Shown one piece after another: positions 17,407 to 25,546 of a DNA stretch of 64,000 nucleotides. Under the pieces are notes generated by a model. That model was not told the origin of the DNA. It made no database searches and saw only the letters and a program-made list of their open reading frames with translations. Location: positions 31,901 to 95,900 of the forward strand of contig JAHFED010000019.1 in NCBI GenBank assembly GCA_023248635.1. Direction: 5' to 3'. The stretch's first letter is position 1; every line of letters starts with the position of its first letter. The position numbers and the translations under genes were made by a program. The stretch comes from Myxococcales bacterium. GTDB lineage: Bacteria > Myxococcota > UBA727 > VGSZ01.

Positions 17407-18327
17407 ATGCAGCTCGACGCCGCCATCGACGCGTATCTGTCCCACGCTCGGGTCGAGAAGGGCCTCGCCGAGAATTCCCTCGAGTCCTACGGCCGGGATC
17501 TGGCCACCCTGGCCCAGGCCCTCGATCGGCAGCAGGTCGTCGACGTCGCCGACGTCAGGGCGCTGCACGTGCTCCAACACCTGGTGGGGCTGTCGAAGGC
17601 GGGGCTCGGCGTGCGCACCCAGACGCGGCACCTGGTCGCCATCCGCCAGCTCTTTCGCTTTCTCGTGAAAGAGCGGGTGCTGACGGAGGACCCGGTCACA
17701 GACATCGAGCTGCCCAAGGCCGCCAAGAAGCTGCCGCAGTTTCTCGACGTCGACGAAGTGGAGCGCTTGATTGCGGCGCCGGACGTCAAGACCCCGCGCG
17801 GGCTGCGCGACCGGGCCATGATCGAGACCCTCTACGCCACGGGCCTGCGCGTGAGCGAGCTGGTGAACCTTCCCGCCGAAGGACTCGATCTCGAGCGCGG
17901 CTTCGTCGTCGTCCGCGGCAAGGGGAACAAAGAGCGCATGGTGCCTCTGGGTCAGATCGCGCTGGCCGCCGTCGTCGACTACGTCGGCAACGCTCGTTCG
18001 GGCTTTCTCGGGGGCCGCACCAGCGACGCCCTGTTCTTGCGCGCGGGCGGCGAGCCCATGACCCGGCAGGGATTCTGGAAGCTGCTCAAAGGCTACGCCG
18101 ACGTCGCTGGCATCAGCAAACCGATCTCGCCCCACAAGCTGCGGCACTCCTTCGCCACCCACCTCGTCGAGCGCGGTGCCGACCTGCGCTCGGTGCAGGA
18201 GATGCTCGGGCACGCCAATCTGTCGACGACGGAGATCTACACCCACGTCAACCGCGAGCGTCTGCGCCACGTCTATGGTCAGCACCACCCCCGCGCCGGG
18301 CTCGTCCCCAAGGAACCGGCCGGTTGA
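17407..18327 (+). CDS. xerD: Site-specific tyrosine recombinase XerD-like
   Basis: Resolves chromosome dimers at dif together with a partner Xer protein. From ATG 17407 it has 306 residues, typical for XerC/XerD, and its N-terminus (LDAAIDAYLSHARVEKGLAENSLESY) aligns with the SAM-like DNA-binding domain. Catalytic residues: Arg in YATGLRVSEL, Lys in GKGNKERMVPLG, HKLRHSFATHL, LGHANLSTTEIY and the nucleophile Tyr in TTEIYTHV. An in-frame TTG at 17365 is only 5 bases after the tRNA and less likely. XerD is preferred over XerC from overall form, but this is not certain. The tRNA neighbour does not make it a phage integrase; the protein looks like the core type. Confidence 0.9.
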   Translation: MQLDAAIDAYLSHARVEKGLAENSLESYGRDLATLAQALDRQQVVDVADVRALHVLQHLVGLSKAGLGVRTQTRHLVAIRQLFRFLVKERVLTEDPVTDIELPKAAKKLPQFLDVDEVERLIAAPDVKTPRGLRDRAMIETLYATGLRVSELVNLPAEGLDLERGFVVVRGKGNKERMVPLGQIALAAVVDYVGNARSGFLGGRTSDALFLRAGGEPMTRQGFWKLLKGYADVAGISKPISPHKLRHSFATHLVERGADLRSVQEMLGHANLSTTEIYTHVNRERLRHVYGQHHPRAGLVPKEPAG

Positions 18328-18345
18328 TCGCGCTGTCACCTGGGG

Positions 18346-20442
18346 ATGCTCGTCCTCCTCGCGCTCTCCCACACGCTGTTGGCCTCTTGTCCCGACGGAG
18401 ACGTCGCTGGCGGCCTCACCGACCTGGTCCCCGACGTTGCCAGCCTGACCCTGCGCGTCGACGTCGACGGCGTCGGCCATCTGCGCTTTCATCTGCCCTG
18501 GAAAAACGAGAGCGAGGGACCCGGATCAGCATCGGTCCGCTTCGACAGCGATGTGCTGGCCGTGCAAGGGGCCCGGGTCGTGGGCGGCGACGATGCAGAC
18601 TTGGTCGAGGCCTCCGATGCGATGACTTCGTGGGATGCCTTCGTCACCGCCCTCGAAAACGGTGTGGACCAAGAGCAAGAGAGACCGGGCGCGCGCCGCT
18701 TTGGTCTGCACGTGAACCACGGCGACGACGGCTGCTGCGGGGGCTCGAACTCCATTTCTGTCGACGTCGCCGGCGCCTGCTCCGTGCGATCGCTGGTGGC
18801 CGACGTCGACGCCCTGATCGATCCCCTGCCCGCCGCCGGGGGGTGGCGCTTCGAGCTGCCGGCGCCTTTTGCCCGCGCGACGTTGCGGGTCGAGGCTCCC
18901 CGCGATCACCTCGTGTACGTCGACGGCAAACGCAGCAGCCGCGGGGCGCGGGAGGAGTCGGACCCCTTCGTCGTCGACGTCAGCCGCCCGGGGCCTTCGA
19001 TCCGCGCGCGTGGTGGTGCCATCGTGCTCGAACCCAAAGCTGCACCGAAGGCAGAGACAGCGACGTCGTCGACGCCCTTCACTCTTGTGCGTGCCGCCAT
19101 CGATCTGCCTGAGCCTCTGTCAGCGGCACCCCCTGAGCTCCGCGTCGTCTTCGTCGTCGACACCTCGGTGAGCGCCGGCGACAACGGTGTGGCGATGGCC
19201 CTCGCGGTGGTCACCGCCTACCTCGACGAGGCCCCCGACGACGTCGGTTGGGCGCTGGTGACGTCGTCGCGCACCCCCCAGCTGTTGATCCCGCCGTGGC
19301 GCACCAAGGAGCAGCGACACCTGCCGGCTCTGGCGCTCGAAAACGGGTCCGACGTCGTTGCTGCCGTCGCCCTCGCGCAGAAGATCGCCGCCGACGCGCT
19401 GCCGGGAAGGGGGCGCGTCGTCGTGCTCTCGGACCTGCAGCTGAGCACCCACCTGGAGGCCATCCTGCCGGCCCAGATCTCATCGGGCGGAGGGCACGGC
19501 CCCCTGGTGCACGTGGTGCAGCTCCCGGCCGACGTTGACGACGGCGAGCATGTGAGGGTCGGCTTCGATCGCGTCTTTGCCACCGACGACGTCACGGCCT
19601 TCGCCGTCGGTCGCACCGGTGGCGTGTTGTTGAGCGCCTTTGACCAGGGCGATGCCGGATCGGTGCTCGAGCTTGGTCGCTACCTGGTGCGTCCGACGCG
19701 CCTCGATCAGCCGGTGCTGCTGCTGGATGGACACGACATCCAAGAACGGGCGACGACGACGACGACCCATGTCTTCGCCGGTGGAGCTGGGACCAGCGAG
19801 GGCGAGCTGCCCCTGGCTCTGCTCGAGGGTGGGGGCGCGCGGGTGAGCGTTCTGCTGGAGGGCCGAGCTCACACCGCGACGGTGGCCGGGCTGCTCTGGG
19901 CGACCCCAGTGGAAGTGCCGTTGACGTCGACGAGGTTCAGCCGCGCCCTCGATCTTTCGATCATGGCCAACGCCGATCTGGCTGTGGATCTCGACGACGA
20001 CCAGGTTCGCGCCGCCGCCTTCGCCGGGCATTTCGTCTCGCGTGTCACCTCGTTGGTCGACGTGCCTGCCTGGCGTCCGGCCGAACCCCAGACCCTGTAC
20101 GGCCACGGCTGCGGCGGCTGCGGTTGCTGCGGCGGCCACTCGGGGACCTCTCATTGCGGAGGTTGCACCCTGAGGACAGGTCGCGCCGTGCACACCCAGG
20201 ACATCCTCGATGACATGGCCGCCGAAGCCGCCGAGCAGTGCCGGGCAAAGCAGGTCGACGTCGAAGTCGAATTCGGCGATCGGGAGATCCTCGACGTCAA
20301 GGCCGACAGGGGGGGGGCCTGCGCCGCCGAGTGGTTTTGGAGGCAGCGCCTGGATGAACACAGCGACGACACCTCCTTTGAGGCCCACGCTCGGTTGCAT
20401 GCCCGCTTCGGGGTCGCGGCAGCGGACGCCGACAAGCGCTGA
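18346..20442 (+). CDS. Exported VWA-like protein with Cys/Gly/His-rich cluster
   Basis: 698 residues. The N-terminus is a hydrophobic leader ending LLASC, which fits a lipobox but lacks N-terminal positive charge. A CCGG pair lies near residue 125. The middle contains a VWA-like fold with a MIDAS-type motif VVFVVDTSVSAGDNG (DxSxS) near 265-280 and a following strand WALVTSSRTPQLL. Near residue 585-605 there is a dense cluster, CGGCGCCGGHSGTSHCGGC, that could bind metal. No membrane segment follows. It is 18 bp downstream of xerD and 20 bp upstream of the SRPBCC gene, so it may share their transcript. The family is not recognised beyond the VWA-like part. Confidence 0.75.
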   Translation: MLVLLALSHTLLASCPDGDVAGGLTDLVPDVASLTLRVDVDGVGHLRFHLPWKNESEGPGSASVRFDSDVLAVQGARVVGGDDADLVEASDAMTSWDAFVTALENGVDQEQERPGARRFGLHVNHGDDGCCGGSNSISVDVAGACSVRSLVADVDALIDPLPAAGGWRFELPAPFARATLRVEAPRDHLVYVDGKRSSRGAREESDPFVVDVSRPGPSIRARGGAIVLEPKAAPKAETATSSTPFTLVRAAIDLPEPLSAAPPELRVVFVVDTSVSAGDNGVAMALAVVTAYLDEAPDDVGWALVTSSRTPQLLIPPWRTKEQRHLPALALENGSDVVAAVALAQKIAADALPGRGRVVVLSDLQLSTHLEAILPAQISSGGGHGPLVHVVQLPADVDDGEHVRVGFDRVFATDDVTAFAVGRTGGVLLSAFDQGDAGSVLELGRYLVRPTRLDQPVLLLDGHDIQERATTTTTHVFAGGAGTSEGELPLALLEGGGARVSVLLEGRAHTATVAGLLWATPVEVPLTSTRFSRALDLSIMANADLAVDLDDDQVRAAAFAGHFVSRVTSLVDVPAWRPAEPQTLYGHGCGGCGCCGGHSGTSHCGGCTLRTGRAVHTQDILDDMAAEAAEQCRAKQVDVEVEFGDREILDVKADRGGACAAEWFWRQRLDEHSDDTSFEAHARLHARFGVAAADADKR

Positions 20443-20462
20443 GCCCACGGCTACAGTGTCTC

Positions 20463-21029
20463 GTGCTCGCTCTCCTCACCGCCCTCCTCGTGGCCTCGCC
20501 GCCCGGCCCGACCCTCATCGAGGGCATCACTGACGTCGACGGCGATCCCGGCATCCACGCGGCCTTCGACGTCGACGCCGACGCCGACATCGTCCTCGAG
20601 CTGCTTTGGGATGTCTCGCGTTTCAAAACCCTCTTTCCCGACATCAATGAGATCACCGTCCTGGCGCGGCCCGACGACCGCACCGTCGAGGTGCGCTTCG
20701 TCATAGACGCCGTCGTCGCCAAACCCAACTACACCTTGAGACGCACCATCGATCGCGCGGCCCGCCACATCTCGTGGATCAGCATCGCCGGCGACGTGAA
20801 GAAGATCGTCGGCCACTGGCAAATCACAGCCGTGCCCGGGGAACACCGCTCGCGGCTCACCTACCAAACCGTCGTCGACGTCGGGGTGCCGGGGGCGAGC
20901 ACCCTCTACCGCAGCCTGGTGATGGGCAAGATCGAGATGGTCATCGATCGGGTGCGGGCGGCGTCGATGGCCGCCGAGGCTGCCCGCAGCGCGGCGACGA
21001 CGTCAGTGGTGCCATCGCTCAGCCCGTGA
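20463..21029 (+). CDS. Secreted SRPBCC (START-like) protein
   Basis: 188 residues from GTG 20463. The first ~15 residues look like a short signal peptide. The rest has the SRPBCC (polyketide cyclase/START-like) layout: an opening strand, a helix with LELLWDVSRFKTLFPDI, a set of beta-strands and a long C-terminal helix (GASTLYRSLVMGKIEMVIDRVRAA). Such proteins bind lipids or other hydrophobic ligands. The ligand is unknown, and export is unusual for the family. The 3' end overlaps the convergent lysoplasmalogenase gene by 11 bp. Confidence 0.78.
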   Translation: MLALLTALLVASPPGPTLIEGITDVDGDPGIHAAFDVDADADIVLELLWDVSRFKTLFPDINEITVLARPDDRTVEVRFVIDAVVAKPNYTLRRTIDRAARHISWISIAGDVKKIVGHWQITAVPGEHRSRLTYQTVVDVGVPGASTLYRSLVMGKIEMVIDRVRAASMAAEAARSAATTSVVPSLSP

Positions 21030-21675
21030 AGCCCGCGATCAGCAAGAGCTGGGCGAAGAAATACAGCGGGATGCCGAACACGCGGTTGATGTAGCCGGGG
21101 GCGACGAAGCGCTCGCGGGCCACCGTGATGTCGGAGAGATAAAAGACCGCGGCGCCGACGAAGAGCAAGGGTGAGACGCCGCCGTTTTTGCTCGCGCCCT
21201 CCACGGTGCAAGCAAAAGCAGCGCTCAACATGGTCGAGATGACGAAGACGTAGGCGACGACGGCGTAGCGCATGGTGCCCTGCACGCGGCGCCACAACCA
21301 GCGCAGCACCAGCCCGATGGGCAAGAGGGTGGCGACGCCAGCGCCGGCGAAGGCTTGCACGTCGACGCCGCGGGCCACGAAGGCCGGCACGTACATCACA
21401 TGGGCCAGCAAGAAGGCCACGAGCCCCCCAAGGAATACGCCCTTGTGGCCCTTCGGGATCAGCAACACGTCGCCCAACCAGGATAAGACCAAAGCAGCAA
21501 TGAAAAAACGGCTGGCGTCGGCTTCGGTGCCGGCGAGTAGGGCTCCGACGACGACGAACAGCGAGGCCGCCAGCACCTTGAGGGTCGCATAGATCTGCCG
21601 AGGGAGCTTTTTTCCTTCGACGATGATCATGGCCAAGCAGAGCATCGACATGGTGACGAACGAGAGCGCGAGCAT
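21019..21675 (-). CDS. Lysoplasmalogenase-like membrane protein (YhhN/TMEM86 family)
   Basis: 218 residues with about eight hydrophobic segments. Family landmarks: LSWLGDVLL (the conserved S.LGD), GLVAFLLAHVMYVPAF (F...H..Y), and SDITVARERFV near the C-terminus (SD...A...F). The TMEM86 members cleave the vinyl-ether bond of lysoplasmalogens; bacterial members are mostly untested. The ATG shares one base with the stop of the amylase gene (TGATG), so the two are translationally coupled. Confidence 0.88.
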   Translation of the reverse strand: MLALSFVTMSMLCLAMIIVEGKKLPRQIYATLKVLAASLFVVVGALLAGTEADASRFFIAALVLSWLGDVLLIPKGHKGVFLGGLVAFLLAHVMYVPAFVARGVDVQAFAGAGVATLLPIGLVLRWLWRRVQGTMRYAVVAYVFVISTMLSAAFACTVEGASKNGGVSPLLFVGAAVFYLSDITVARERFVAPGYINRVFGIPLYFFAQLLLIAGFTG

Positions 21676-23081
21676 CAGGGCCCCCCGGGCGAAGGATCCT
21701 GCAGTACCACGACGACGGCGCCGTCTTTGTCGACGTCGATGACGAGCTGCTCGCCCTCCCTTTGTGCCCGTCCGTGCCAGGCGATGACGTCGACGAGGTG
21801 AGCGGCGCGGGCGAGGGGCTCTATGTGGTGCAGCGGTCGATCCAGGGCGAGGGCGGTCACCACGCGCTGCTGCTCGTGCCGGCGCTCGTAGACTGTGAAA
21901 TGAGGAGCGCTGTCGTCGACGTCGTGGCCGCGAATGCTCAAGGTGCCGCGCCGCGCGGCGATGGAGCTGGTCCGCAGGTGGATGAGGCGGCGCCAGAAAT
22001 GAAACGACGACGACGGATCGTGCTGCTGCTGCTCCGCTCGATCCCAGGGCATGAAGCTGCGGTTCTCGGGGTCTGTTGCCCCACCCTCGCGCAAGAGCTC
22101 GGTACCCCAAGTGACGACGGGGATGCCCCGGTTGGTCAACAGCAAAGCCGCACCGATCGGTGATCGCTGCGCACCCACGCTCCCCGTCCATGTGGCCAGG
22201 TCGTGGTTGTCGAGGAAGGGCAGCATGGGCGCCCGCGGCGCGGCGTCGGCGTCGCGCTTCACGAGGTGGTGCACAAAGGCCGCGCTGCGCATGCGTCCCT
22301 GCACGAAGTCGCGGGCAAGCCCAGCAAAGCCGAAATCGAAGACGGCGTCGGCAGCCCCACTGCTGAGGATCTCGTCGACGACGGCGTCGCCGGGGCTTGC
22401 ACCCCACTCTTCGGCCAGGGTGAAAAAGCCCGGAGGTACCGCGGCCCGCAGCGCCGTCGACGTCGCCCGATCCACATGCTTGAAGGCGTCGATGCGAAAG
22501 CCCGCCAGGGGCGCTTGCCGCGCCCACCACAGGGTCTTATCGACGACGATCGCTCGTACCCGCTCGTCCTCGGTCTGCAGATCGGGCAGCCCGAACAGGC
22601 ACGAGCTCACGTCGTCGTCGCCGCAGTGCGCGCGCACGAGATGCAAGGGGTCGTTGGCGCCATAGCCCAGGTGGTTGGTGACGACGTCGAGGATCACGCC
22701 CATGTGCAGTGCGGCGGCGTCATCGACCAATCCTTGCAGATCGGCGAGGGAGCCGAAGTGCGGATCGACGGCGTCCAGGGTCTGGGGCCAGTAGCCGTGG
22801 TAGGGCGCCGTCTCATCGACCGGAGGGCCGACGATCTGCTGGTGCAGCGGCGTCAGCCACAGGTGGGTGACCCCGAGATCGTGCAGATAGCCCAGGCGCG
22901 CGCGCAGGCCGGGCAGGTCGCCGCCCTGAAAGAGGCGCAGGGCCTGCGGCGACGAGGGAGCAACGACGTCGGGCCGGTTGGGGGCGCCGTCGGCAAAGCG
23001 GTCCACCATGATGAGCGCGATGACGGCGTCGTCGGGGAGCCCGGCGGCGGTCAACAGACCCAAGAGCAGCCCCGCCATCAT
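21675..23081 (-). CDS. Exported GH13 alpha-amylase family glycosidase
   Basis: 468 residues with a short N-terminal leader (MMAGLLLGLLTAAG). GH13 regions are in order: ILDVVTNH (region I), GFRIDAFKHV with the nucleophile Asp (II), TLAEEWG with the acid/base Glu (III) and FLDNHD with the third Asp (IV). All catalytic residues are present, so it should be active on alpha-glucans. A DPH-FGSLADLQGLVDDA segment and PYHGYWPQ resemble the cyclomaltodextrinase/amylase subgroup. The region II sequence has Phe-Lys-His after the nucleophile, as in true alpha-amylases. Coupled to the downstream lysoplasmalogenase gene. Confidence 0.92.
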   Translation of the reverse strand: MMAGLLLGLLTAAGLPDDAVIALIMVDRFADGAPNRPDVVAPSSPQALRLFQGGDLPGLRARLGYLHDLGVTHLWLTPLHQQIVGPPVDETAPYHGYWPQTLDAVDPHFGSLADLQGLVDDAAALHMGVILDVVTNHLGYGANDPLHLVRAHCGDDDVSSCLFGLPDLQTEDERVRAIVVDKTLWWARQAPLAGFRIDAFKHVDRATSTALRAAVPPGFFTLAEEWGASPGDAVVDEILSSGAADAVFDFGFAGLARDFVQGRMRSAAFVHHLVKRDADAAPRAPMLPFLDNHDLATWTGSVGAQRSPIGAALLLTNRGIPVVTWGTELLREGGATDPENRSFMPWDRAEQQQHDPSSSFHFWRRLIHLRTSSIAARRGTLSIRGHDVDDSAPHFTVYERRHEQQRVVTALALDRPLHHIEPLARAAHLVDVIAWHGRAQREGEQLVIDVDKDGAVVVVLQDPSPGGP

Positions 23082-23127
23082 CGCGGCAGAGGATGGCAGA
23101 TCGACGACGGAGCGCTAGCGTTGGGGC

Positions 23128-24390
23128 GTGAACTCTCTCTTGCTCATCGCGTTTGTGGCCGCTCATGTCGGGCAAGATCAATTCGGCAAGATCCCCTTCG
23201 TCGACGGCGGCACCCTGATCGGCGGGGCGACGTCGTGGGGCCTGGTGCGTCCCGATCCTGAGGGGGGGTGGTCGCGGGTCTGCGAAGAGGCCTTTGGCCC
23301 CGTTGTCTTCTTCGCCATCGATCAGGGCGAGCGGGTGCTGATGGGCGGCATCGAGGGGCTGTCGACGACGACGGACCATGGCTGCAGCTACACGGTCGTG
23401 CAAAACGAGCTCACCGGCGAATTCACCAGCGCCCTGTGGATCGATCCCACCAACGCGTCTCACTTGATCGTGGGAACATCGACAGTGAGTGCGACGAATG
23501 GATTGTGGGAGTCCTCCGACGGCGGCGACACCTGGACAGAGCTGCTGCCCGCGCGTCCCGCGAACTTCTTCAACCTCGCCGCCTCCGACGACGGCGTGCT
23601 CCTGGCCGCCTCTGGCAACAATGGCGCGGGCGAGGTGCTATTGCTCGTGTCCGATGATGGCGGTGCCTCCTTTATCGATGTTTCAGATGTGGCAAATCAG
23701 TATCCAGTGATTCATGCGCTCTTGTTTGATGGCAGCACGCTGTTGCTCGGCGGATTCGAGTCCACCGGCCAGGGCTTCGTCGACCGCGTGGCCTTCGATG
23801 GCGTCTCGGCCACCGCCACGCGCCTGGGCTCGACCCCGCGCGAGACCACGCAGGCAGCGCTCTTTCAGGGCGAGCTCTACGTCATCGCGAAAAACGGCAC
23901 CCGCGGCGAGCTCTACCGGGCGAACGAGTCGGCCCTCGGCTTTGGCGTCGTCCCTGAGGGGCCCAGCGAGTGCGTGTTCGTCAAAGGCGACGACCTCTTT
24001 GGCTGCGGCAAGCAGGTGGGCGTGAACACCTCCCTCTTCCTGCGCTCCGACGACGGCGTGATCTGGCGCGAGGAGGTCGCCTTCTTCGACATCCACTACG
24101 AAATCTGTCCCGAGGGAGCAGCCGGTCGCACCTTCTGCTCCACCTTCGTCGAGCTCTTCTGCGCCGACGGCGTCGACAACGACCTCGGCGGCGGCACCGA
24201 TTGCGCTGATCCCGACTGCGAGACCAACGAAGTGTGCGTCGGAGAAGGCGAAGGCGAAGGCGGTGAGGGCGAAGGCGACGTCGTTGGTGAGGGCGAAGGC
24301 GAAGGCGTGCTCCCCGCCACCTCGTGTTGCACGGGAGCGCCGGCATCGGTTTGGCTGCTCGGCCTGGGGCTGCGTCGTCGTCGTCGTTAG
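23128..24390 (+). CDS. Secreted beta-propeller protein with MYXO-CTERM-like tag
   Basis: 420 residues with an N-terminal signal peptide. Repeats with Asp-box character (SSDGGDTWTEL, SDDGGASFIDV, SDDGVIWREEV) suggest a BNR/sortilin-like propeller. Then comes a Cys-bounded DGVDNDLGGGTDCADPDC motif, a Gly-Glu linker (about 372-392), and a C-terminal tripartite tag: SCCTG, a short hydrophobic stretch VWLLGLGL and five arginines. This matches the MYXO-CTERM style processed in Myxococcota, although the hydrophobic part is short. It is probably anchored at the cell surface. The arginine run is encoded by CGT repeats. It overlaps the convergent methyltransferase gene by 4 bp. Confidence 0.82.
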   Translation: MNSLLLIAFVAAHVGQDQFGKIPFVDGGTLIGGATSWGLVRPDPEGGWSRVCEEAFGPVVFFAIDQGERVLMGGIEGLSTTTDHGCSYTVVQNELTGEFTSALWIDPTNASHLIVGTSTVSATNGLWESSDGGDTWTELLPARPANFFNLAASDDGVLLAASGNNGAGEVLLLVSDDGGASFIDVSDVANQYPVIHALLFDGSTLLLGGFESTGQGFVDRVAFDGVSATATRLGSTPRETTQAALFQGELYVIAKNGTRGELYRANESALGFGVVPEGPSECVFVKGDDLFGCGKQVGVNTSLFLRSDDGVIWREEVAFFDIHYEICPEGAAGRTFCSTFVELFCADGVDNDLGGGTDCADPDCETNEVCVGEGEGEGGEGEGDVVGEGEGEGVLPATSCCTGAPASVWLLGLGLRRRRR

Positions 24391-25403
24391 TCTCTGCGTA
24401 TCAAGAGCGTGACCTCGAGCTTGTTGGCCACAAGGTGCTTGACGCGACCCGAGAAGCCCGGGGTGTTGGTGGCCAGCTCCACAGACTGAGCGACGACGTC
24501 GTGGTCGACGGGCCGCTTGAGCTTGATGGTGGCCACAATGCCCCGCAAGCCAGGCACTTGCAGAGCGCGCTCGACGACGACCAGGGTGATCTTTGGCTCC
24601 CAGATGACGTCGCAGACGACGAAGGCCGGGGCCAGGGCCCCCAGGTCGACGTCCAGGGCGTCCTTCCGCAGGTGCGTCACCAAGGGATCGCGCGCCAACA
24701 TCGGATCGAGAGCCGCGCGATCGACGGCGACGACGGTGGCCCCTCGATCGCGCAACACCCGCGTCCAGCCCCCGGGTGCGGCCCCGAGGTCGACGACGAC
24801 GTCGCCAGCGCCGGGGGCGTCGCCGAGCCAGGCCAGGCCCTCTTCGAGCTTGCGGTGAGCCGATGAGGGCGCGTTGCGGGACTGCTCGACAGCGACGGCG
24901 CGTCCGGCGGGGAAAGGGCTCGGCCAGGCCGTGAGGGGATCGACGTCGACGTCGGTGCCGATGGCGCGCCATCCCTGTCGAGGGGCGGTGAGCACGAAGC
25001 GCAGCCGGGACGACGACGCCGCACCCAGCTTGCCCTGCTGTCGTCGTCCTTCGGTCTTTTTTCGCAGGGTGTCTTGCAGCACGGCCGCCGTCTCTGTGAG
25101 GGGGTGGCGCTGCTTGTCGCGGCTGCCCGTGCGGGGGAGCTCAGGAGCTTCGACATCGATGAGCGAACCGGCGAAAGGCAGGCCGTCGACGTCGAGCACG
25201 GCGGCGGCCAGCGCGGCTGGGTTGTCGGCCTGCAGCAGTTGCGCATCGATCAAGACCTGCCGCGCAAAGACGGCGTCGACCAGGACCCCGCAGCGCACCA
25301 GCCCCGGCGCGAGCACCGAGACGTCGCCGCTGTGCCGCCGCAGCTCGCTGAGCAGCGCGTCTTCGACGTCGGGACTGCCGCAATAGACATGGCGCGGACG
25401 CAT
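24387..25403 (-). CDS. FtsJ/RlmM-like rRNA 2'-O-methyltransferase
   Basis: 338 residues. A C-terminal Rossmann methyltransferase carries the SAM motif VVDLGAAPGGWTRVL, then VVAVDRAALDP, FVVCDVIW and the catalytic Lys in IVATIKLKRP, as in FtsJ/RlmM enzymes. The N-terminal ~180 residues resemble the RFL-THUMP-like part of RlmM (23S rRNA C2498 2'-O-methylation in E. coli). The start is ATG 25403 (MRPRHVYCG); the frame runs to 25514, but those residues are unlike the family. RlmM assignment is likely but not proven. Confidence 0.85.
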   Translation of the reverse strand: MRPRHVYCGSPDVEDALLSELRRHSGDVSVLAPGLVRCGVLVDAVFARQVLIDAQLLQADNPAALAAAVLDVDGLPFAGSLIDVEAPELPRTGSRDKQRHPLTETAAVLQDTLRKKTEGRRQQGKLGAASSSRLRFVLTAPRQGWRAIGTDVDVDPLTAWPSPFPAGRAVAVEQSRNAPSSAHRKLEEGLAWLGDAPGAGDVVVDLGAAPGGWTRVLRDRGATVVAVDRAALDPMLARDPLVTHLRKDALDVDLGALAPAFVVCDVIWEPKITLVVVERALQVPGLRGIVATIKLKRPVDHDVVAQSVELATNTPGFSGRVKHLVANKLEVTLLIRRD

Positions 25404-25546
25404 CAGGCCCCGTAGCCGGCCCCGTCGAGAGCGAAAAGGCGCTGACGGATCAGGAGCTCTCGGCCCAAACCCACAAACAGCAGTTTCAGCCCCCGTCGTC
25501 GTCGTCGGCGACATCTGCTATAGGCAGTAGCTGTGGGAGGTCGCCT

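Noticed and set aside
17286..18327. tRNA gene beside a tyrosine recombinase, suggesting an integrative element
   Set aside because: The recombinase has XerC/XerD length and motifs, and no attachment repeat, excisionase or foreign-composition cargo is seen. The flanks are ordinary chromosomal genes.
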